The notes below the pieces were generated by a model. The model searched no databases. It worked only from the letters and a program-made list of their open reading frames with translations, and had not been told where the DNA came from. Below are positions 20,894 to 32,860 of a stretch of 64,000 bases of DNA, one piece after another. How positions within the stretch are numbered: the first letter of the stretch is position 1; every line of letters begins with the position of its first letter. The translations under genes were made by a program, and so were the position numbers. This stretch comes from Acidipila sp. Its GTDB lineage: Bacteria; Acidobacteriota; Terriglobia; Acidiferrales; UBA7541. Location of the stretch: positions 16,928 to 80,927 of the forward strand of contig JAAFGT010000013.1 of the NCBI GenBank assembly GCA_010365215.1. Direction: 5' to 3'.

Positions 20894-21823
20894 ATGACTG
20901 ACGCTGTACTGATTTTCAACCCCACCGCTGGGCGCGGACGCGCGAGCCAGAGCCACATCGAGAGCGCGCGGAAGGTCCTTGCGCAAGCCGGCATTGAGAC
21001 TACGCTGCGTCCGACGAGCGCGCGCGGCGATGCCACCAAACTCGCGCGGGAGGCTGTGGCGGAGAATCGCGACATGATCATAGTCTGCGGCGGCGATGGC
21101 ACGATCAACGAAGTGGTCAACGGCATGGCTGGCAGCAGAGTTCCCCTGGCCGTGCTGCCGGCCGGCACAGCGAACATCCTAGCCAAAGAGCTAGGCTTGC
21201 CGTGGAACGTGAGCAAAGCCGCGGCGCTGATTGCGCGAGGCAAGCACAGGCGTATCGCGCTGGGGATGGTGTCCTCGGCAGCAAGCTCGGAAAGCACCGC
21301 CGCCTCGGACGAGCCGCCGCGATATTTCTTCTCGGTGGGCGGCGCGGGGCCTGACGGCGTGGTGGTTTACGCACTCGATGCCGGACTCAAGAAAAAAGCG
21401 GGCATCCTGGCGTATTGGTATGAAGGTGCCAGGCAGTTATTTCAATACCCGTTTCCGCGCTTCCGCGTGAATTCGCATGGGCGCGAGATCGACGCGACGC
21501 TGGTAGTGGTCGGGCGCACCAAACATTACGGAGGGCCGTTTCGCATCACCACGGAGGCGGATCTTTTTGAGGATTCGTTTGAGGTGCTGGCCGTCACCAC
21601 GCGCAGCCCGGCGAAATTTCTGAGCTACCTGCCTGCCTTGTGGCTGGGCTACTTGCGCCGTATGGAAGGCATCCACACCTGGAAAGCGACCGAACTGCAT
21701 TGTCTGCCGCCGGCGGATGGCGTCGCGTACGCGCAGGTGGATGGCGAGGCCTTGGGACGCCTGGGCGTTAAATTTACGATTGTGCCGGATGCGCTGACGA
21801 TTATTGTTCCGGAATCGTTGTAG
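20894..21823 (+). CDS. Diacylglycerol kinase-family lipid kinase (YegS/DgkB-like)
   Basis: This 309-residue protein carries the diacylglycerol/sphingosine kinase catalytic fold: FNPTAGRGRA at the N-terminus and the ATP-binding VCGGDGTINEVVNG (GGDGT at 66-70), then PAGTANILAKEL. The C-terminal beta-sandwich includes the segments PFRITTEADLFEDSFEV and YAQVDGEALG. It probably phosphorylates a lipid such as diacylglycerol at the inner face of the membrane. The ATG at 20894 begins the family N-terminus directly; an upstream in-frame start at 20864 would add ten unlikely residues. No strong ribosome site is seen. The next gene, a YdjM-like protein, follows 93 bases later on the same strand. Confidence 0.9.
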   Translation: MTDAVLIFNPTAGRGRASQSHIESARKVLAQAGIETTLRPTSARGDATKLAREAVAENRDMIIVCGGDGTINEVVNGMAGSRVPLAVLPAGTANILAKELGLPWNVSKAAALIARGKHRRIALGMVSSAASSESTAASDEPPRYFFSVGGAGPDGVVVYALDAGLKKKAGILAYWYEGARQLFQYPFPRFRVNSHGREIDATLVVVGRTKHYGGPFRITTEADLFEDSFEVLAVTTRSPAKFLSYLPALWLGYLRRMEGIHTWKATELHCLPPADGVAYAQVDGEALGRLGVKFTIVPDALTIIVPESL

Positions 21824-21916
21824 CGGCGCGGGGTTAGCGCGGCTTTATAATGCGCTTGGCTGCGCTGGACTCGTATCGCTTTGCTTCGCGTGGCGCGACA
21901 AATCTGGTTTGCTTCT

Positions 21917-22924
21917 ATGGACCCTGTCACACACGGCTTGACCTCGTATGCGCTGGCCAGGGCCGTCCTATCCAAGCCGGCGAAAGCGTCGATCTTCCTG
22001 GTGGTGGTGGCCGGCGTGGCCCCCGACCTCGATACGCTCACAAGCCTGGCCGGACTTTCTTCCCGACTGCGCTATAGCGGCTCCGTAACGCATTCCTATC
22101 TCGGTGCGGGAATTCTGGCGGCGCTGCTGGCCTGCAGTTTCTGGATGTGGCCACGAAGGCGCGCGGGCGCCGCCTGCTCCTTTCGATTCGCGCTGGGTTT
22201 GGCCGCGCTGGGCGTCGCTTCGCACGTGCTGCTTGATCTCACCACCAGTTACGGTATCGCTCTGCGCTGGCCGTTTCGCCAGGTGATAACCGCATGGAAA
22301 TTCATGCTGACGCTCGATCCGTTGTTACTCGGCATTTTGCTCATGGCGTTGTTGCTTCCGGGACTTTTCCGCCTGGTGAGCGATGAGATCGGCGCGCAGA
22401 AGAACGACAATGTAGGGCGCGGATGGGCGATTGGCGCGCTGATTTTTCTTGCGCTGTTCTCTGCGGGGAGGTTCGTGCTGCATGCCAATGCAGAAACGCT
22501 TTTACGCGCCAGTGAATTCCACCGGCGTGCTCCGCTCGAGGTTGCGGCGTTCGCTGATTCAGCAAATCCATTTCACTGGCTGGGAGTAGCGGAGACAGAG
22601 GCGAGCATTGAGGAAATAGAGGTGGCCGCGGGCTCCGGCGCAGGGTTCGATCCCGATCGCAGCCGTACCTATTTCAAGCCGGACGCGTCGCCTGCGCTTG
22701 AGGCTGCGCGCAAGGCGCCCGGGGCGTCAACTTTTCTGGAGCTGGCGCGTTTTCCGGTGGCCAGTGTACAAGCGACGGCGGACGGTTCTCGCATTACATT
22801 TCGCGATATCGGGTATTCAAGGCTACGTGATGGCAGCGGTTATGTTTTCGCCGACGTGGAGCTGGATGCGCAGGGGCGAGTCCTGCGCGAAGAGCTGAAC
22901 TATGCGAGACAGCGGGGGCGCTGA
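21917..22924 (+). CDS. YdjM-like (DUF457) membrane-bound metal-dependent hydrolase family protein
   Basis: A 335-residue protein starting with MDPVTHGL, typical of the DUF457/YdjM family. Conserved candidate metal-binding residues are visible: His6, Asp in GVAPDLD and His in GSVTHSYLG, plus a later His-Asp pair (SHVLLDLTTSYG). About five hydrophobic helices cover the first 190 residues and a soluble C-terminal part follows (about 200-335). The precise reaction is unknown for this family; proposed roles are membrane hydrolase and stress functions. The ATG at 21917 opens the family signature, so upstream frames are ignored. It ends nine bases before the end of the convergent DedA gene. Confidence 0.85.
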   Translation: MDPVTHGLTSYALARAVLSKPAKASIFLVVVAGVAPDLDTLTSLAGLSSRLRYSGSVTHSYLGAGILAALLACSFWMWPRRRAGAACSFRFALGLAALGVASHVLLDLTTSYGIALRWPFRQVITAWKFMLTLDPLLLGILLMALLLPGLFRLVSDEIGAQKNDNVGRGWAIGALIFLALFSAGRFVLHANAETLLRASEFHRRAPLEVAAFADSANPFHWLGVAETEASIEEIEVAAGSGAGFDPDRSRTYFKPDASPALEAARKAPGASTFLELARFPVASVQATADGSRITFRDIGYSRLRDGSGYVFADVELDAQGRVLREELNYARQRGR

Positions 22925-22933
22925 GATCGAACG

Positions 22934-23572
22934 CTACCTTCTTGGCGGTGGTTTGCGGAAAGCCAGGCGGGTCACGAGATAGCTCAGTAGCAGGAATGTG
23001 AGCCCGACGAGCGCTAAAACGATTTTGTGATCGAGAAGGTAATGCTCCGCGGCCTGGCCGTAGCGCACTGCGAGAAATCCGATGGCGAAGTACCGGAATC
23101 CGCGGCCCGCGAGCAGCGCCAGACTGAACTCCCGTGCGCTCACCTGGAACACTCCCGCGCCGATCACAAAAATCTTGAAGGGCATGGGAGGCGGCATGAG
23201 CGAGCTCGCCGCGACGGCGATGAAACTGTTGCTGGCCAGCCACTCGCGCACTCGTTCGCCGCGACCTCCGGCGTGACGATGCCAGTAGATTTCGCCGCCC
23301 TTGCGCGCTAGAAAAAATATGCACAGGCTTCCGGCCAGCGATCCGAGCGTGGCCGCGACGGCATAAAGCGGCATGCGCAACGGGTGAAGAATGGAAAGCT
23401 CGATCACCAGCAGGTCGTTGATCACCGGAAACGTGAGAAACGAGGAATCGAGGAAAGCGATCAGGAAGATTCCTCCTGCGCCCAAAGCGGGCACGGTGGC
23501 CTCGATCCAGTGACGGAGTCTGAGAAACCTGGACAGCGCGGCTCCTTGTTTACCCAAGACGGATTTGCCCAA
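22934..23572 (-). CDS. DedA / VTT family membrane protein
   Basis: A 212-residue polytopic membrane protein, paralogue of the one at 5582-6211. Visible family features are the early FLDSSFLTFP, GSLAGSLCIFFLARKGG, the proline segment SSLMPPPMPFKIFVIGAG, and GRGFRYFAIGFLAVRYG. Roles in envelope lipid transport or membrane potential homeostasis are known for the family; the substrate is unknown. The start at 23572 is a TTG without a clear ribosome site, chosen because no ATG precedes the first helix. It is divergent from the pyrophosphatase gene, with about 250 bases of shared upstream DNA. Confidence 0.85.
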   Translation of the reverse strand: MGKSVLGKQGAALSRFLRLRHWIEATVPALGAGGIFLIAFLDSSFLTFPVINDLLVIELSILHPLRMPLYAVAATLGSLAGSLCIFFLARKGGEIYWHRHAGGRGERVREWLASNSFIAVAASSLMPPPMPFKIFVIGAGVFQVSAREFSLALLAGRGFRYFAIGFLAVRYGQAAEHYLLDHKIVLALVGLTFLLLSYLVTRLAFRKPPPRR

Positions 23573-23727
23573 TAAAGGTTGCCCTATATCGGCGTCGCAA
23601 AAAAACGCATCAGTTTAACAGACTCGATGACAGTAGCGGCGCGGACAGTGCGCTCCAAGGGGCCGCGTCTCTTGAAGTGATTGCCAAAAACGCGTCCGGT
23701 TGTATCGCGCCGTTACGGGCGAAGTGG

Positions 23728-23756
23728 TTGACCGCAAATGAAATATCCTGTATAAA
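23728..23756 (+). promoter_or_regulatory. Sigma-70-type promoter of hppA
   Basis: TTGACC (23728-23733), a 17-base spacer and TATAAA (23751-23756) lie about 67 bases before the hppA start. A strong ribosome site GGAGG (23815-23819) follows, four bases before the ATG. Confidence 0.65.
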
Positions 23757-23823
23757 TCTCGATTCAGCTTTCGATTTGCGCCCGCCTAGGGTTGCCCAAT
23801 CGCATTGAAACGGTGGAGGTTAG

Positions 23824-26289
23824 ATGTCGCCCCAAGCATTAGTGAATTTATTGAAGAGCGCAGGTGTGGTCGTTTTGCCCATCGCAGGTGCGTTCAGCCG
23901 CCAGGTATCGGCCGTATTCGGCCGCCTCGCGCCTATGAGCGCTGAGCCCGCGGGCGGCGAAGCCAACCTCCAACTTCCTGATCTTTCTCAAGTGCAATTC
24001 CTGGGTGTCGACGGCCACAAACTGCTGATGATGGGAATCGTGTTTTGCGTGCTGGGGCTCGCGTTCGGGATGACGATTTACATTCGCCTGAAGAACTTGC
24101 CGGTGCATCGCACCATGCGCGAAGTTTCCGAGCTGATCTACGAGACCTGCAAGACCTACCTGATTACGCAAGGCAAGTTCCTGCTGCTCCTGGAAGCCTT
24201 CATCGCCGTAGTGATTGTGCTGTATTTCGGCGTGCTGCTGAAATACGAAGCTAAACGCGTGGTGGTCATTCTGCTCTTCAGCCTGCTGGGAATTGCCGGA
24301 AGCTTCGGCGTGGCGTGGTTTGGAATCCGCGTGAACACTTTCGCCAACTCACGCACGGCGTTCGCCGGACTGCGCGGCAAGCCTTTCCCCATTTTTCACA
24401 TTCCGCTCGAAGCGGGGATGAGCATCGGCATGATGCTGATCAGCGTCGAACTGCTGATGATGCTTTTCATTCTGCTGTTTATTCCCGGAGATTATGCCGG
24501 GCCGTGCTTCATCGGCTTCGCCATCGGCGAATCGCTGGGTGCCGCGGCGTTGCGCATCGCCGGCGGAATTTTCACCAAGATCGCGGACATCGGCTCCGAC
24601 CTGATGAAAATCGTCTTCAAGATTAAGGAAGACGACGCGCGCAACCCCGGCGTGATCGCCGATTGCACCGGCGACAATGCCGGCGATTCGGTGGGCCCCA
24701 GCGCGGACGGCTTCGAGACGTATGGCGTGACTGGCGTCGCGCTGATCACCTTCATCCTGCTAGGAGTAAAAGATCCTACGGTGCAGGTTCAGCTGCTGGT
24801 GTGGATTTTCGTGATGCGCATCGTCATGCTGATCGCCAGCGCGGCAGCCTATTTCATCAACGACGCCATCGCCAAGGCGCGCTTTGCAAACGTGGACGTG
24901 ATGAACTTTGAAGCGCCACTGACTTCGCTGGTGTGGATTACTTCGCTGGTATCGATCGCGCTCACTTACCTGGTCTCGGCTTACATTATTCCCGTCCTGC
25001 TGGGGGATTCGACGCAGTGGTGGAAGCTGGCCACGATCATCTCCTGCGGAACACTGGCCGGAGCGGTGATCCCGGAGCTGGTGAAAGTATTTACTTCCAC
25101 CGAATCGCGGCACGTGAAAGAGGTGGTGGCTTCAGCGCAGGAAGGCGGAGCGTCGCTGGCCATTCTTTCGGGTTTTGTGGCGGGCAATTTTTCGGGATAT
25201 TACATCGGCTTGGCCATGGTTCTGTTGATGTCCATCAGTTACCTGATCAGCCTGCTGGGCCTGGCCAGCCTGATGATTGCCGCACCGGTGTTCGCTTTTG
25301 GCCTGGTGGCATTCGGCTTTCTGGGCATGGGACCGGTGACCATCGCCGTGGATTCCTACGGCCCGGTGACGGATAACGCGCAGTCGATCTACGAGCTTTC
25401 GCTGATCGAACAGGTTCCCAACATCAAACAGGAGCTGAAGCGCGACTTCAACATGGACGTGGATTTCGAGCGCGCCAAGGACCTGCTGGAGGCCAACGAC
25501 GGCGCGGGCAACACCTTCAAGGCCACGGCGAAACCGGTGCTGATCGGAACGGCGGTAGTGGGAGCCACGACCATGATTTTTTCGATCATCATGGCGCTGA
25601 CCCACGGGCTTCATGACAACGTCGAAAAGTTATCGCTGCTGCACGCGCCCTTCATGCTGGGGCTGATCACCGGCGGGGCGATGATCTACTGGTTTACCGG
25701 CGCCTCGACGCAAGCAGTGACCACTGGCGCGTATCGCGCGGTGGAGTTCATCAAAGCCAACATCAAGCTGGAAGGAGTGGAGCGGGCGTCGGTGGAAGAC
25801 AGCAAGAAAGTCGTGGCCATCTGCACCAAGTACGCGCAGAAGGGGATGTTGAATATTTTCATCGCCGTATTTTTTGCCACGCTGGCTTTCGCCTTCGTCG
25901 AGCCGTTTTTCTTTATCGGTTATCTGATTTCCATCGCTATCTTCGGGCTGTACCAGGCCATCTTCATGGCCAACGCCGGCGGCGCGTGGGACAACGCGAA
26001 AAAAATAGTCGAAGTCGAGCTTAAGCAAAAGGGCACGCCTCTGCACGACGCGATGGTCATAGGCGACACGGTGGGCGACCCGTTTAAGGACACATCTTCC
26101 GTGGCTCTCAACCCGGTAATCAAGTTCACCACTTTGTTCGGCCTGCTGGCTGTACAGCTTGCGGTGAAGCTCACCGCGGATACCGGTGGCGGGTTGACGC
26201 ACATACTGGCCGGGGCGTTTTACCTGGTGTCCGCTTACTTCGTCTACCGCTCGTTCTATGGAATGAGCATACGCAACACCAAGGCGTGA
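23824..26289 (+). CDS. hppA: Membrane-bound ion-translocating pyrophosphatase
   Basis: An 821-residue protein with about 16 membrane helices. It hydrolyses pyrophosphate and pumps H+ (or Na+) across the inner membrane. The substrate site is seen in DDARNPGVIADCTGDNAGDS, a variant of the classic motif, and the second acidic site in GDTVGDPFKDTSS. In the segment GNTFKATAK, Lys566 occupies the position that separates K+-independent (Lys) from K+-dependent (Ala) enzymes, which suggests a K+-independent proton pump. Ala569 is unusual beside it. The protein is longer than typical (about 670-770) through an extended N-terminus and loops. The copper ATPase gene follows after 27 bases, so the two are probably co-transcribed. 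Confidence 0.96.
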   Translation: MSPQALVNLLKSAGVVVLPIAGAFSRQVSAVFGRLAPMSAEPAGGEANLQLPDLSQVQFLGVDGHKLLMMGIVFCVLGLAFGMTIYIRLKNLPVHRTMREVSELIYETCKTYLITQGKFLLLLEAFIAVVIVLYFGVLLKYEAKRVVVILLFSLLGIAGSFGVAWFGIRVNTFANSRTAFAGLRGKPFPIFHIPLEAGMSIGMMLISVELLMMLFILLFIPGDYAGPCFIGFAIGESLGAAALRIAGGIFTKIADIGSDLMKIVFKIKEDDARNPGVIADCTGDNAGDSVGPSADGFETYGVTGVALITFILLGVKDPTVQVQLLVWIFVMRIVMLIASAAAYFINDAIAKARFANVDVMNFEAPLTSLVWITSLVSIALTYLVSAYIIPVLLGDSTQWWKLATIISCGTLAGAVIPELVKVFTSTESRHVKEVVASAQEGGASLAILSGFVAGNFSGYYIGLAMVLLMSISYLISLLGLASLMIAAPVFAFGLVAFGFLGMGPVTIAVDSYGPVTDNAQSIYELSLIEQVPNIKQELKRDFNMDVDFERAKDLLEANDGAGNTFKATAKPVLIGTAVVGATTMIFSIIMALTHGLHDNVEKLSLLHAPFMLGLITGGAMIYWFTGASTQAVTTGAYRAVEFIKANIKLEGVERASVEDSKKVVAICTKYAQKGMLNIFIAVFFATLAFAFVEPFFFIGYLISIAIFGLYQAIFMANAGGAWDNAKKIVEVELKQKGTPLHDAMVIGDTVGDPFKDTSSVALNPVIKFTTLFGLLAVQLAVKLTADTGGGLTHILAGAFYLVSAYFVYRSFYGMSIRNTKA

Positions 26290-26316
26290 GGCTGACGCGC
26301 CTGCCGCGGAGGGGCC

Positions 26317-28815
26317 ATGCCAATCCTACCGATCGACCCTGTTTGCGGGATGAAAGTGAACCCCGAATCGGCGGCCGATCGGGTGGAATACGGTGGGCAG
26401 ACCTTCTTCTTCTGCTCGGCGGGATGCGGTAGAAAATTTCGCGCTGACCCTGAGAAATACATCGCGAAAGCAACTGCCTTGGAACCTTCCGGCACCGCGC
26501 AATTGCTAACCGTTCAAAGCTCACCCGTACAGAACCCAACCGTAACAACCCCTGTGGTTCTCAAAACGCAGCGTTCCGCCGCGGGCCAGGACGATTACAC
26601 CTGCCCTATGCATCCAGAGGTGCGTCAATCGAAGCCGGGGGCTTGCCCCAAGTGCGGCATGGCGCTGGAACGGATTCACGCCGCCACGCCGGTGCAGAGC
26701 GTTGAATATACCTGCCCCATGCATCCTCAGATCGTGCGGCAGGCGCCGGGATCGTGCCCCATCTGCGGCATGGCGCTCGAACCGCGCACGATCACCATCG
26801 ACGAAGGGGAAAATCCAGAGCTTACGGATATGCGCCGCCGCTTCTGGGTCAGCGCGGCGATAAGCGCGCCGTTGGTGCTGCTGGCCATGAGCGAGCATCT
26901 TCCCGGCTGGTCCGTTCATACGCTGATGTCTCCGCGCGCCTGGAGTTGGCTGCAGCTGGCTATGGCAACACCCGTGGTGCTGTGGGGCGGCTGGCCGTTT
27001 TTCGCTCGCGCATGGGAATCCATTGTGCGGCGCAGCCTGAATATGTTCACGCTGATCGGTTTGGGCGTCCTGGTCTCTTATGTTTACAGCGTGGTGGCTA
27101 CGCTTTCTCCGCAAATATTTCCGGACTCCTTCCGCGGCATGGGTGGGGAAGTGGACGTCTATTACGAGGCTGCGGCGGCCATCGTAACGCTGGTGTTATT
27201 GGGCCAGGTGATCGAGCTCAAAGCCAGGGGCCGGACCGGTGCCGCCATTAAGGCGCTGCTGGGCCTGGCTCCTAAGACCGCGCGGTTGGTGCGCGAGGAT
27301 GGCACCGAGGGCGACGTGCCGCTTGAGCAGGTGCAGCGCGGCGATCGCGTGCGCGTACGCCCTGGCGAAAAGATTCCTGTGGATGGAGTAGTGCTGGAAG
27401 GCGCGAGCAGCGTGGACGAGTCGATGATTTCAGGCGAGCCGATCCCGGTGGAAAAGCAGTCCGGCGCCCGTGTCACGGGAGCTACGATAAACGGAACCGG
27501 GTCATTGGTGATACGCGCCGAGCGCGTGGGAGCAGAATCGCTGCTGGCGCAGATCGTGCGCATGACCAGCGAGGCGCAACGCAGTCGCGCGCCGATTCAG
27601 AAGCTGGCCGACGTTGTCGCAGGGTATTTTGTTCCTGTAGTGGTGGGAATTTCAGTGCTCACCTTTGTGGTGTGGGCGGTTTGGGGACCAACGCCGCGCA
27701 TGGCCCATGGCATCGTCAACGCCGTGGCAGTGCTGATTATTGCCTGTCCCTGCGCGCTGGGGTTGGCGACGCCCATGTCCATCATGGTAGCCATCGGGAA
27801 GGGCGCATCGCTCGGCGTGCTTTTCAAGAATGCGGAAGCCATCGAGTTGATGCGAGAGGTTGACACGTTGGTGGTGGATAAGACTGGAACGCTTACCGAG
27901 GGAAAACCGAAACTGGTTGCGGTCAAGGCTGCGGATGGATTCGACGAGAACAAAGTAATCCATCTTGCCGCCAGTCTGGAGCGTGGAAGCGAGCATCCAT
28001 TAGCCGCGGCGATCATTGCGGGCGCCGAAGCAAAGGCCATCGCGCTTAGTTCGGCGGAAGCGTTTGAATCACTGACCGGGCGTGGTGTGCGCGGCCGCGT
28101 GGATGGACACGACGTGGCGCTGGCCAATGACAAACTGCTGGAGGAACTCGGTGTGCACCCCGGCGCGCTGTCGGCAGATGCGGAAATCATGCGGACCGAC
28201 GGCCAGACCGCGATGTTCGTGGTCGTCGATGGAATGGTGGCGGGGTTGATTGGTGTGGCGGATCCGATCAAAGCCACTTCGGTGGAGGCGATTCGCCAGC
28301 TGCACGCCGAAGGTGTGCGCATCGTGATGCTTACCGGCGACAGCAAGACCACTGCCGCTGCAGTGGCTGCAAAACTGCAAATCGACGAAGTGATCGCGGA
28401 AGTCCTGCCGCAGGACAAAGCCGCGGTCATCAAGAAACTTCAGAGCGAAGGGCGAATTGTGGCCATGGCGGGAGACGGAATCAACGATGCGCCGGCACTG
28501 GCGCTGGCGCAGGTAGGTATCGCCATGGGGACGGGTACAGACATCGCCATGGAAAGCGCGGGTGTCACGCTGGTCAAAGGAGACCTGCGCGGGATCGTGC
28601 GCGCGAGACACCTAAGCCGCGCGACGATGAGCAACATCAAGCAGAACCTCTTCTTTGCTTTCGCCTATAACAGCATCGGCGTGCCTGTAGCGGCGGGAGT
28701 GCTCTATCCGTGGTTTGGATTGCTGTTGAGCCCGATTATTGCTGCCGCAGCAATGAGCTTCAGCTCGGTATCGGTGATTACGAACGCGCTGCGGCTGCGC
28801 GCGGTTCGTCTTTAG
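26317..28815 (+). CDS. Copper-transporting P1B-type ATPase with YHS and two heavy-metal-binding domains
   Basis: An 832-residue metal exporter. At the N-terminus it has a YHS domain (about 5-50, with DPVCGMKV and [10 protein letters not shown]) and two short heavy-metal-binding domains with CPMHP and CPKCGM or CPICGM (about 85-160) instead of the usual HMA domains. Then come eight membrane helices, the metal-path CPC at 477-479, phosphorylation site Asp521 in DKTGTLTEG, the SEHPL motif and [10 protein letters not shown]. The late segments FAYNSIG and MSFSSVSV match copper-type (P1B-1) transporters. It probably exports Cu+ or delivers it for oxidase assembly. Its closeness to hppA suggests joint expression. 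Confidence 0.95.
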   Translation: MPILPIDPVCGMKVNPESAADRVEYGGQTFFFCSAGCGRKFRADPEKYIAKATALEPSGTAQLLTVQSSPVQNPTVTTPVVLKTQRSAAGQDDYTCPMHPEVRQSKPGACPKCGMALERIHAATPVQSVEYTCPMHPQIVRQAPGSCPICGMALEPRTITIDEGENPELTDMRRRFWVSAAISAPLVLLAMSEHLPGWSVHTLMSPRAWSWLQLAMATPVVLWGGWPFFARAWESIVRRSLNMFTLIGLGVLVSYVYSVVATLSPQIFPDSFRGMGGEVDVYYEAAAAIVTLVLLGQVIELKARGRTGAAIKALLGLAPKTARLVREDGTEGDVPLEQVQRGDRVRVRPGEKIPVDGVVLEGASSVDESMISGEPIPVEKQSGARVTGATINGTGSLVIRAERVGAESLLAQIVRMTSEAQRSRAPIQKLADVVAGYFVPVVVGISVLTFVVWAVWGPTPRMAHGIVNAVAVLIIACPCALGLATPMSIMVAIGKGASLGVLFKNAEAIELMREVDTLVVDKTGTLTEGKPKLVAVKAADGFDENKVIHLAASLERGSEHPLAAAIIAGAEAKAIALSSAEAFESLTGRGVRGRVDGHDVALANDKLLEELGVHPGALSADAEIMRTDGQTAMFVVVDGMVAGLIGVADPIKATSVEAIRQLHAEGVRIVMLTGDSKTTAAAVAAKLQIDEVIAEVLPQDKAAVIKKLQSEGRIVAMAGDGINDAPALALAQVGIAMGTGTDIAMESAGVTLVKGDLRGIVRARHLSRATMSNIKQNLFFAFAYNSIGVPVAAGVLYPWFGLLLSPIIAAAAMSFSSVSVITNALRLRAVRL

Positions 28816-28861
28816 CTCCGCGCCGACGGAAACTGGCAGCGTAAGAAAAACCCTTCAATAC

Positions 28862-30118
28862 TTACGCGCGCACGAGCCCCAACGCTTTGTGAGGGTCGTA
28901 AGTGAAGCCCGGGAAAACATATTTGAGCTGGTTGTTGCCGAGATGGATCTGCACCAACTCGCCGAGGACCTGGCGGAAGTCGGTGGTAACGTTAAGGTCG
29001 CGTCCTTCGTAAAGATGTTCGCGCTCTAGCCCGGGCCATTTGCCATACACCTTTCCGCCGAGCACGTCGCCACCCAGCACAAACATGCAGTTGGCGTGGC
29101 CATGATCGGTGCCGCGATTTCCGTTTTCCGCCGCAGTGCGCCCGAACTCAGACATGGTGACCAGGGTGACGTCGCGCATGGTTTCGCCCAAGTCCTTATG
29201 GAAAGCAGCAAGGCTGTCGCCAAACTCGCGCAGCAGATTCGAGAGCTGCCCCTGCACGCTGCCTTCATTGACGTGATGGTCCCAGCCGCCTAAATCGAGG
29301 AAGGCCACTTCAAGACCAATATTGCCTTTGATCATCTGCGCGATCTGTTGGAGGCTTTGCGCAAAGCGCCCCTTGGGATATTGCGCGCCGTTCGCAGGCT
29401 GATAATTTTGTTGGCGGATTTTCTTCAACATATCAATGGCTTCAAATGTTTCCTGGCCGGTCCCGCGCAAGGCGTGGTCGACGGTCTGCGCATAGAGCGC
29501 TTCAAATCCGCCGGACATGGCGCCGGAGATCTGGCCGGGAGCCATCACCTGGAACTGGCGAATGTCCGGGATAGCCAGCGCGGGCGCGGCTCCTTGCAAC
29601 ATTCGCGGCATCTGCTGGCCCATGGCGATCGCGCGGAAGGGACTCGACTGCTCCTCTTTTTGCTGCTGCAGATAGCGGTTGAGCCAGCCGTCTTCTGTGG
29701 ACTTCACGCCGGGCGTGCCGGATTCCATGTAGTCTTGGGCGTCGAAGTGCGAGCGCGTGTTGTCGGGAGAACCGACGGCCTGAACGATGGCCAGTTGACG
29801 ATCGTGGAAAAGCGGTTGGAGCGCCTGCAAGCTTGGGTGCAGACCGAAAAAACCGTCGAGATCCAAAGCCGAAAGCTCTCCCGTGCGCGAGGGCTGCGGG
29901 ATAGCAATCGAGGGCCGCATGCGGTAGTACGCCGGCTCGCCGAAGGGTACCACCACATTCAAGCCATCCATCGCGCCGCGCTGAAAGAGCGCGACAAGAA
30001 TTTTTTTGTTAGGCGTGGCCGTAGCTTCCACCGTGCGCGCCAGGAATGAGGGCATCGCGCCGAAGCCCAACATGGCGACTCCTCCGCCCTTCAGAAACAC
30101 CCGCCGTGAGATCGTCAT
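28862..30118 (-). CDS. DUF1501 family exported protein
   Basis: A 418-residue protein with a twin-arginine signal (SRRVFLKGG near residue 4) and an alkaline-phosphatase-like fold typical of DUF1501: LFQRGAMDGLNVVVP near the start, DLGGWDHH in the middle and SEFGRTAAENGNRGTDHGH near the end, which could bind a metal. The function of the family is unknown; it is found next to DUF1800 proteins in many soil bacteria. Here it follows the DUF1800 gene after 70 bases on the same strand, so the pair is almost certainly one operon. It converges with the copper ATPase gene, leaving 46 bases. Confidence 0.9.
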   Translation of the reverse strand: MTISRRVFLKGGGVAMLGFGAMPSFLARTVEATATPNKKILVALFQRGAMDGLNVVVPFGEPAYYRMRPSIAIPQPSRTGELSALDLDGFFGLHPSLQALQPLFHDRQLAIVQAVGSPDNTRSHFDAQDYMESGTPGVKSTEDGWLNRYLQQQKEEQSSPFRAIAMGQQMPRMLQGAAPALAIPDIRQFQVMAPGQISGAMSGGFEALYAQTVDHALRGTGQETFEAIDMLKKIRQQNYQPANGAQYPKGRFAQSLQQIAQMIKGNIGLEVAFLDLGGWDHHVNEGSVQGQLSNLLREFGDSLAAFHKDLGETMRDVTLVTMSEFGRTAAENGNRGTDHGHANCMFVLGGDVLGGKVYGKWPGLEREHLYEGRDLNVTTDFRQVLGELVQIHLGNNQLKYVFPGFTYDPHKALGLVRA

Positions 30119-30188
30119 GGTATTGCTCCTTCCCTGCCCTGGTGCTGTTGTTTCATTTGATCGCCTCGAATTGCAAAAGGCAGATCTT

Positions 30189-32045
<1,857 letters not shown>

Positions 32046-32291
32046 CGAGCAATGCTCCTGCCGCCCAGGGTCGGGGCCCTGACTGAAACTTTGCGGCTTT
32101 TGGGTGACTAGGCTTTACGTTACCTCTGATAGAAACCCGCGGGCCAATGAAAAGTTGTGGTGTATTAACTATTCGGAACTGGACCAGCGGCTGGATTGGC
32201 GAAGATGGCTAACTGCCTGAGGTAGGTTGCTAAATGGGGAGGCGCGGAACGGGGATATGAATTTGCGATAAATCAGATTTTACGCGTGGCT

Positions 32292-32567
32292 TTACGACTC
32301 GTGCTTGGTCTGAATCTTTTTTGCCTGACCACTGAGGTTTATAACCAGCACCGAGTTCTGACCGGTCAGCAGGCGGATTTTTTTGGCCAGGGCTCTCACG
32401 GGAGCTGCTTTGGCATCTACAATCTCTATAACTATGGAATCCTCGGCCTTGCCCCGGTAGTATCCAACCGTTTCATGGACGGTGAAACTCTCAAACTGTT
32501 TCGCGACCATTCGTATAACCGCGTTTCTGTCGACGTCTTCCGTATAGATCCGATAGACTTTGTCCAC
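32292..32567 (-). CDS. Small protein of unknown function
   Basis: A 91-residue protein with a GTG start preceded by AGGGA at a suitable distance. The pattern of strands and helices (YRIYTEDVD, helix, FTVHETVGYYRG, SIVIEIVD, helix, SVLVINL) suggests a small ferredoxin-like alpha/beta fold, as in some regulatory or enzyme-like subunits. There is no signal peptide or known motif. It stands alone between the DUF1800 gene and the DUF6496 gene, all on the minus strand. I do not recognise a family with certainty. Confidence 0.65.
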   Translation of the reverse strand: MDKVYRIYTEDVDRNAVIRMVAKQFESFTVHETVGYYRGKAEDSIVIEIVDAKAAPVRALAKKIRLLTGQNSVLVINLSGQAKKIQTKHES

Positions 32568-32674
32568 GCTTTATTTCCCTGTACTGCGATACTGAAAATG
32601 CTGTCCTATACCTTCGCGACTATGGGGCCGCTGCCGAGTCATCATCAGCTATTGAAGGATGACCAATGATTTGA

Positions 32675-32860
32675 CTAGCCCTTCTTCCGTGGAACTTTCG
32701 CGCCTTTTTTACGCGCTTCCGAGAGTCCGATGGCGATAGCCTGCTTTCTGCTGGTCACTTTCCCGCCCTTTCCGCCTTTTCCGGAACGGAGCGTGCCCTT
32801 CTTTTCACGGTGCATCGCGCTCTTGACGCTTTTTCCAGCCGCCTTCCCGTATTTGGCCAT
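32675..32860 (-). CDS. Small basic DUF6496-like protein
   Basis: A 61-residue, strongly basic protein, with Lys, Arg, Gly and Ser making up most of it. The segment VTSRKQAIAIGLSEARKKG is typical of the DUF6496 family. These look like histone-like or DNA-condensing proteins, but no activity is known. AGGA lies eight bases before the ATG. It is near the LigD polymerase-domain gene, which may be chance. Confidence 0.8.
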   Translation of the reverse strand: MAKYGKAAGKSVKSAMHREKKGTLRSGKGGKGGKVTSRKQAIAIGLSEARKKGAKVPRKKG

